Origin: Acephala macrosclerotiorum
Taxonomy: Eukaryota > Ascomycota > Leotiomycetes > Helotiales > Mollisiaceae
Length of the DNA stretch: 28,102 nucleotides
Direction of reading: 5' to 3'
NCBI GenBank assembly: GCA_014904845.1
Contig: MU119632.1
Coordinates: 7,894 to 35,995 of the forward strand
Shown: positions 19,777-28,102 of the stretch, in pieces
How the letters are laid out: the number at the start of each line of letters is the position of its first letter
How positions within the stretch are numbered: the first letter of the stretch is position 1
Translations under genes and position numbers: made by a program
The notes under the pieces: generated by a model
The model's input: the letters and a program-made list of their open reading frames with translations, nothing else
The model's database searches: none
Told to the model about the DNA's origin: nothing

Positions 19777-22074
19777 AAAAAATTATATTTAATTTTAATA
19801 ATAAATTTAATATAAAATAAATATTTAAATAAATTATATTTATATATATTATTTATATTAAATTTTAAATAAATTTATTATAAAAAACGTTTAAAATTTA
19901 CGTTTAATATATAAAATAATAATATTTATAAAAAATAAATAAAAAATATAAAAACGATTTTAAATTTATATTAAGAACGAATTTTTAAACTTTGTATTTT
20001 TATTTATTATTTAAATTCGAATTAAACTTTTTAATTTTTTTATTATTTATTATATAATTATTTTTTAAAATAATAAATTTGTTTAAAATTAAATAAAAAA
20101 ATTTCAATTTAATAAATAAAATATTTTTTATTATTTTAAAATAAATAAAAAAAATTTTTTAATTATAATTTATAAAGATATTTTGAAAAATTTTTACGTT
20201 TAATATATAAAAAAATTATTTATTATATATAAATATTAAAAAAAATTATTAATTAATTAAAAAATAATAACTTTTTTTAATAAATTAAAATATATTAATA
20301 TTAAGAATTAATATATAAAATTTAATTATTAATATAATTTTTTTATTATAATTATAATTATATATTTTCTTTTTATAAATACTTTTTAAAATACGAATTT
20401 ATAATTTATTTATTAATAATTTTTTTAATAATAATTATTTTAATATAATAATTTATAAAATATTTTTAATAAATTATTTATAAATTTAATTAAAATTTAT
20501 ATTAATAATCAAAAATATAATAAAAAATTATATAATGTTTTTAATTATAAATTATAAATATTTATTTTATTTTAATATAATTATAAAAAAAAATTGTATT
20601 ATAACGAATAATTAAAAATTAAATTAATTATATATATATAAAATATAAAAAAAAATATATATATTAAAATAATATAAAAATAAAAAAAATAAAATTAATT
20701 ATTTATAAATTTCAAAATAAAAAATAATTTTAAATATTATATTATAAAATTTAAAAAAAAATTAATAATATATAAATAATAATTAATTTATTTATTATAT
20801 AATTATAAAAAAAAATTATTATTTTAATATTATAATTAAAATTATATAAATTAAATTAATATTTTTTTAAAAAAGTTTTAAAAAATTATATTAAATAATA
20901 AAATTATTAAAATTTTAATTATTAATTAATTATAATTTATAATATTATAAAAATTTAATTTAATAAAAATATTATTTAAATTAAAATTTTTTATTTTATA
21001 TTTAAAATTTAATAATTTTAAAAATATTTTAATTATTTATAAATATTATTATATTAATTAAAATAAATTATATTAATATTAAATTAAATTATTAATTATA
21101 TAATTAATTTTTTAAAAAATTTAATTAATAAATTAATTTTATAAATAATATTTTAAATTATTAAATTTATAAAAAATATATTTATAAAAATAATATAAAA
21201 TACTTTTTACATATATTAAATTAATACGTATTAAAAATCGTTTAATTATTTTATTTATAATATAAAAAAGAAATTAAAAAAATTAAAAAAATATATAATA
21301 TTATTTAAAACGATTTAATTATTAAATTAATTAATAAAAAAATAATATTATAAATAATTTAATAAAATTAAATAATATAATTTTTATTTTATTAATTTTT
21401 AAAATTTATTTTGAAATAATTATTAAAAACGTTTTATTATTATTAATTATTAAAATAATTAAAATAATTCGTATTATTATTAAAAAAAATACGTTGTTTT
21501 TATATTGAAAAATAAATTAATAATATGTTTATTATAAAAAACGATTTAAATATAAAATTTAATATAAAAAATAAAAATAAAATAAATTATACAAATTATT
21601 AATAATTAATAAAAAAATATATATAATTAATATATTTTACAAATTAATAAATGTTCGTTTTATAATAATTAAATTTTATTATATAAAAAAAGTAAATAAA
21701 TTAGTTTTTATTAATTTTTTTTTAATTTTTTTTATTTAATAAATTAAATATTAAAAATAAAAACGATTAAAAAAATTATATAATTGTAAATATTTTATTA
21801 AAATTAATAATAATAAAGATTTTAATAATTTTTTTATAATTATAATTTAAAAAAAAATATAAAATTTATATTTGTTATAATAAATAAATAAAAAAATATA
21901 TATATAATTTAATTTTATAAAATTTAATTATATTAAATATATTAAAATTCGTTTATTTAATTTAAAATTAATTAATAAAATTAAAAATAAAATTATTAAT
22001 AATTTTTATATAATTATTAATAATTTATTATAATATTTATATTTATTTTAATTTAATTTTTAAATAAAAAAATT

Positions 22075-22250
22075 AAAATATATATACGTATTTATTACGT
22101 ATTTTAATTAAAAAAAAACCAATGTAAAAATTAAAAATATATTAATATTTTCAATTTTAAATTTAATTTTTTAAACAATTAACAATTTTTATATTCAATA
22201 CGTAAAAATTATAACAATTGAATATAATATATTAATATATTCGAGTATTT
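22075..22250. repeat. Dispersed AT-rich repeat, copy 1
   Basis: Aligns with 24712-24890 at an offset of about 2637, sharing ATTACGTATTTTAATTAAAA and most of the next 140 bases. Copy 1 keeps several C and G (for example CC near 22119, TCAA near 22150, and CAATTAACAA near 22175) where copy 2 has T or A. Confidence 0.75.
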
Positions 22251-24711
22251 TAATATTATTAATATTTAAAATATTATTTAAATTTGTATTTAATTTATAA
22301 TAATTTTTTAACGTTTTATATTAATAAAATTATATAAAAATATACGTTATTTATATTCGTTTAAAATTATTATATAATATTATTAAAATTATTTATAATT
22401 ATATTAATATATAAATAAATAATATTTTTATTTATAAAAATTTTTTTTAAAAACAATTTAATATAAAAATATAATTAAATTGTAATAAAAGAAATAAAAT
22501 AAAAAATTTAAATTAATTATTAAAAATAATATATTAAAAAATAAAATAATAAATTAATAATATAAATTATAATATTAAATATATTTTTTTATAATTATTT
22601 ATTTTTATTAATAAATTATTTATAAATAATCAAAGTTTTAATTTTTAAATTAAATATAAAATTATTTTTATAAATAAAAATAAATTAAATAATAAAAAAT
22701 TTAAAATTAAAAAAAAATTTATTTATTAAAATTTAATAAAAAATAAAAATATAATTAAAAACGTATTAATATTTAAAATTTATAATATAATAAAAAAAAT
22801 TAATATAATTATATAATAATTTAAATTTTTTTATTATTTTTATAATTATTTATATCGATTTTTATTTATTTTATAATTAATATTATAATTTTACGTTAAT
22901 TATATTATAATATAAATAAATAAAAAATTTGAAAAAAAAAAAATTTATATTATATTTTAAATTTTATAATTATTTAATTTATAAAATTAAAAATAAATTT
23001 TTTTTAATTTTAATATTTATAATTTTTAATAAGTTTTATATATTAATAAATTATAATAATAAAAGAAATTTTAATTTAATTAAATTAAATTAATTTTTAT
23101 TATAAATATTTTTTTTTAATATAAATATAATATTATTTTAATAATTATATACGATATTAAATTTAATTAAATTTAATATTATTTATATTAAATTTTTTAA
23201 AAGATTTATTAAAATATATTAAAAAAATAAATTAATTTAAAATTTTTAAATTATATTAATTTTAAATTTAAATTTAAAAACGATTTAATAATTATTAAAT
23301 ATTATATAATTTAATATATTAATAAAAGATTTAAAATTATAATTATAAATTAATTTAAATATAATATAATTGAAAGTTTTTATTATATTAAAAAGTTATT
23401 TAAAATATTTATAAAAATATAAAAAATATAATAATAAATTTTTATATTATTTAAAACGTATTTATATTATAATTAATTTAAATTTTTATTTTTATTTTAT
23501 ATATAAATTAATATATAAAATAAAAATAATTATTTTATTATAATAAAAATAAATTTAAAATATTTAAATAAAAAAAATATATATATATTTTTATTAAAAA
23601 AAATTCATTTTTATAATAAATTATTAAATTTTTTTAATTTATAAAAAAAATTAAAAAATTTAATAATAAAAATAAAATAAATATTTTTAATATTTTTATA
23701 TTAAATATAAAAAAATTTAAATAATAAATAAAAATCGTAATAATAAAAATAAAAAAATATTTATATTAATTTTATTAATATTTAAAATATAATTTAAAAT
23801 ATTTATTATAAATATTTTTATATTAATAATAATAATAAAATATTATATATAAATTAATAATTATAAATATATTTATTAATTTTAATATTTAAATTTTTAA
23901 AAAATATAAAAAATAAAAAAAAATTATAAAAATTAAAATAATAATAATTATTATTTAAATTTAATTAAATTTTAATTTAAATATTATAAATAATTATAAA
24001 ATACAAAAAATAAATTTAAATATATAATTTATTTTAAATAATAATATTTTAAATTTAAATTAATTTATAAAATTCAAAATAAAAAAATAAAATTTATAAT
24101 TTATATTAAATTTATTAATATTATATTATTATTTTAAAAGAAAATTATAATTTAAATAAAAAAATTAAATTTTAATTATATTAATTTAATAATATAAATT
24201 AAATTTTGAAAAATATAAAAATATAATTATTTATTATTTATTAATTATAAAAATTATAAATTAAAAAAATTCAATTATTAATTTTATAATTTTATTATTT
24301 AATTTATTAAATTATTAACGATTTTTCAATTTTATTAATAATAATATTAAATATAATTTTTTAATTATAATAAATTAATTTTAAAAAATTTATATTTTAA
24401 TAAATTTTAATTTTATTTATTATATTTAAAATATATTAAATTTTTAATAATTATATAACGAAATTAATATTACAAATAAAAATTTATTAATTATATAAAA
24501 TACGATTTTTTAATATATAATATAAATAAATAAAAATTTATAATTTATAATAATTAAAATTTTATTAAATTAAATTTTATATTAATTTTATAAATAAAAA
24601 AAATTAATTAAAATAAAAATAAATATAATAAAAATTATTAATTAATATTATATAAAATTAATATAATTATAATTTTTTTTTACACGAAAAATTTTTTATA
24701 ATTATTTTATA

Positions 24712-24890
24712 AAAATATATATATTTATTTATTACGTATTTTAATTAAAAAAAATTTAATATAAAATTTTAAAATATATTTATATTTTTAATTTTAAATT
24801 TAATTTTTTAAATAATTAATAATTTTTATATTTAATATATTATAATTATAATTATTAAACGTAATATATTAATATATTTAAATATTTTTT
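24712..24890. repeat. Dispersed AT-rich repeat, copy 2
   Basis: Partner of 22075-22250. Most C positions of copy 1 are T here, chiefly at CpA, while the shared ACGT near 24734 keeps its CpG. It is the more strongly mutated of the two. Confidence 0.75.
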
Positions 24891-25288
24891 TTTAAATTTT
24901 AATATAATAAATAATTCGATTTTAAAAATAAAAAATTTATTAATTTATAAAAAAAAATTTATTTATTAATTTAAATATATTTTATAAAAAAATTTAAAAT
25001 TTATTTTAATAATTAATTAAAATAAAATAAAAATAATAAAAATATTATAATTTATAAATTTTTTTAATTAATTATAAAATAATATTAATTTTTTAAATAT
25101 ATATAATAAAAAATTCGAATTTTTTTATTATTAATATATTTAAATTTTTAAAAATTAAAAAAAAAAATTAAATTTTTTAATAATTTAATAATATTTAAAA
25201 ACGTTTTTTTAAAATATTTTAATATTTTTTAATAATTAATTTAATATTTAAAATACGATTAAAATTAAAATTAATTAATTAATTTTTT

Positions 25289-25414
25289 AAAATGTAAATT
25301 AATTATTTAATTATATATTTTAATATAATTAAAATGTAAATTAATTATTTAATTATATATTTTAATATAATTAAAATGCAAATTAATTATTTAATTATAT
25401 ATTTTAATATAATT
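25289..25414. repeat. 42-bp tandem repeat, three units
   Basis: Units at 25289, 25331 and 25373 are identical apart from one base: the first two read AAAATGTAAATT and the third AAAATGCAAATT. The difference is a C/T transition at CpA. Confidence 0.95.
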
Positions 25415-25569
25415 AAAAATTAAAAATATTTAAAACAATAAATAATAAACGAATTATATATCGATTTAAAGTAATTAATAATAAACGAACTATATATTGT
25501 AATACGAAGAAAAATATTATAATATTAAATAATTATTAATACGTAAATATTATAATATTGTAAAAAAAC

Positions 25570-25870
25570 AATAAAATACAAAGTAAAAAAACTCAATCGT
25601 AAGTCAGTTCGTCTTAGTCAGTGGACTAGACTCATTCGAAGTAATTCGTAATCCGTAAATCAATCAATCAATCAATCAAAGTAGAAGTAGAAAGGGTTGT
25701 TGATTAGTCTATGGTGAGCGAAAGCTCCTTATGTACTAGAAGACACGTGACCAGTACCGCTCTCGAAACTAGTTATTTACAAGGATTTTTGAAGAGAGAG
25801 CATATAGCTCTACTACAATACGCGAATATTATAATACGCGAATATCGTAATACGAAAATATTATAATACG
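25570..25870. other. Non-coding low-AT island, possible LTR remnant
   Basis: About 300 bases of nearly normal composition inside the AT-rich tract. It contains GTCAGTTCGTCTTAGTCAGT near 25604, a (CAAT)n run at 25658-25680, and an 11-base ACACGTGACCA near 25744. No open frame of note. Size and composition would suit a solo LTR or another non-coding repeat, but no terminal inverted bases or target duplication could be confirmed. Confidence 0.4.
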
Positions 25871-25873
25871 AGT
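25817..25873. repeat. 16-bp tandem repeat, about 3.5 units
   Basis: AATACG recurs at 25817, 25833, 25849 and 25865, exactly 16 apart. The first two units read AATACGCGAATAT and the third AATACGAAAATAT. It marks the right edge of the small island. Confidence 0.85.
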
Positions 25874-28102
25874 TTATTTAAATATATTATATATTTTGAA
25901 ATAATTATTTTTTATTTTATATATTAAATACTAATTTTAATTATATATTATTTTTATATTGCGCACTATATAAATACGTTTTATAATATAATATAAACGT
26001 TTTTAAATAAAATTTTCAATGTAAAATTGAATAATATTAATTATAATATTATAATATTATTAATTATTAAAATATAAAAAATTCGAAAATTAAATAAAAT
26101 TTTAATATTTTTATTAAAATGAAAAAATTATTAATTTAATTTAATATTTAAAACTGTCAAATTATATAATTATAAATTAATTTTTGTATTGCGATTTAAA
26201 TATTTTGTTTTTTATTGATCGTAATAAAAATAAATTTTAATTAAATTTACGATTTGTCGTTTTCGCATTTAAATTATTTTTTAAATTAATAATTTCAAAT
26301 AAATTTCTCTAGAATTATAATATTATAATTCTTATAAAATTAATAAATTTGTATTATATTTAATTATAAATATAATATTAATATCAAAATAATTAAATTG
26401 AAAAAATTTTTTATATTTAAATAAATTATTTTTATTTATTCGAAATTTTAAAAACAATAAAAATATTATTATATAAATATTAAAATTGTTTATTTTAATC
26501 GATTACCAAAAACAATATTTAATTAATTTATTATTTTCGATTTTTATATTAAATTTTTTTATATTTTTACTATTAATAAATATTACGAAAATTTAAAAAA
26601 TAAAAAATAATAAATCGAAATTTAAAATAAAAAAATCGTTCGATCGTTTATAAAATTTCGTATAATTAATAAAATAATTTTTTTTTTTTATTAAATTATA
26701 TACAAAAATCGAAATTTATTTTAAAATAATAAAAAAATATTTTTTATTATATAAAAAATAATAAATTAAAATAATTCGTTTATATAATTATTTTTTTTAT
26801 TTATAAAAATAATAATAATATTTAATTGTATTTTTTTAAATATTTAAAATTTATAATAAATTATATTAATATAAATTATAAAAATTAAAAAAACGTACTT
26901 TTTTTAATATTAATTATTATTTAAAATCGTATAATTCGAGTTTTATAAAAATCGAATTTTTAAATATAAAAAAAAATATTTTCAAATTTATTATTATTTT
27001 CGATTTTTTTTAATTTAATAAAATTTTTTACAATAAAAAATTTATAATTATAAATAAATTTTTAATAATAAATAATAAAAAATTTATTAATAATTATAAA
27101 AAAAAAATTAAAAATAATAATAAATTAATAAAATATATATTTATTAAAAAAAAATTAATTAAAATAAAATTTTTATTATAAATATATTAATTTTTAAATA
27201 TGAATATTAAAAAAAAAAATTTATTATTATTAAAATAATAAAATTGTTTATAATATATTACGATCGAAAAATAATAATATATTTTTATTTTAATATATTT
27301 ATTAATCAAATTATAATAATTTACGAGTATTAAATTTTTTTTATTAATTATTACGTCGAATTAATACGAATTATTAAATTTATTATTTGAAAAAAAAATA
27401 TTAATAATTTATAAAATTAATATTAAAATTATAAACGTTTAATTAAAATTTTTTATAAATAATAATAATTTGTTTAAAAAATTTTTAAATAAATTGTTTT
27501 TATAATTAAATATAATAATATTTAAAATATTATTCGAATTTTTATTATTATTTTTATTATTTGAAAATTTTTTCGTTTATTTTTTTTATATTAATTAATA
27601 TAAAATAATATAATTATATTAATAATATTCGAAAAAAAAAAAAAAAAAAATTTTTATTAAATTATAATACGTTAAAAATATTAAAAATCTCGAAATAATA
27701 TTCGAATTTTTTTTTTTTTAAAAAATACTTTTTAAATTAATCGTTTATATTAAATGAAATTTTTTTTTATATTAAATAAATACGTAAATAAAATTAATAT
27801 TATTATATTTAATCGATTATACGTATTTAAAAAAACGTATTACGAATTCGATTTTATTAAAAAATAATAATAAAATATTTAATATTTATATTACGATTTT
27901 AAAATATTATTAAATTAATTTAAATTGAAAAAAAATTATATTTGTATTATTATACGAAATTTAAATTTAAAAAAATAATTAATAAAAAATATTAAAATTA
28001 TTATTTGAAATTTGTAAAAGTATTTTATTATCGTATAAATTTTAAATAAAAACAATTACGAGATTTCGAATAATAAAATTATTTTTTTAAAAATTATTTT
28101 TA

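Larger units (their letters stand above)
19070..28102. other. Long AT-rich RIP-type tract, no gene
   Basis: Nine kilobases of nearly pure A/T with residual CpG, broken only by the small island at 25570-25870. No coding frame or RNA gene is visible. It contains a recognisable pair of dispersed repeat copies and several short arrays, listed separately, so it is made at least partly of old repeats. Confidence 0.85.

Noticed and set aside
25658..25680. CRISPR-like or regulatory meaning for the (CAAT)n run
   Set aside because: It is a simple tetranucleotide repeat without spacers.

Overview
The window looks like a chromosome segment of a filamentous ascomycete. Evidence: a HET-domain heterokaryon-incompatibility gene, a berberine-bridge-type FAD oxidase with one short spliceosomal intron, the 3' end of a Tad1-like LINE, a dead NLR/TPR gene of fungal type, and extremely AT-rich blocks of the kind left by repeat-induced point mutation (RIP). 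The genus cannot be read from the sequence; a leotiomycete or related Pezizomycotina is only a guess.

Layout. About 1-3470, 4620-7680, 13260-14420, 17953-18250 and 19070-28102 are AT-rich tracts where many 60-base lines hold zero to three G or C, and most surviving C and G sit in CpG. Between them are islands of ordinary composition. Island 1 (3500-4620) carries a broken gene fragment on the minus strand and copy A of a 135-bp repeat. Island 2 (7690-13260) carries repeat copy B, an 18-bp minisatellite, an NLR-like pseudogene, an ambiguous stretch open on both strands, a spliced but interrupted plus-strand gene, an acidic/lysine-rich ORF, and an apparently intact FAD oxidase. Island 3 (14420-17950) carries an intact HET gene with a repeat-rich leader, a truncated LINE just past its stop codon, and a 15-bp minisatellite. 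Island 4 (18260-19070) has one unknown ORF. A small non-coding island lies at 25570-25870.

How the parts relate. HET proteins and NLR-type proteins both act in fungal non-self recognition, so the region may be an allorecognition cluster in a RIP-prone compartment. In that reading the NLR died by CpA-to-TpA nonsense mutation while the HET gene stayed open. The FAD oxidase is probably an independent metabolic gene. Only the HET gene and the FAD oxidase look fully functional. Family names come from motif recognition, not from database searches.
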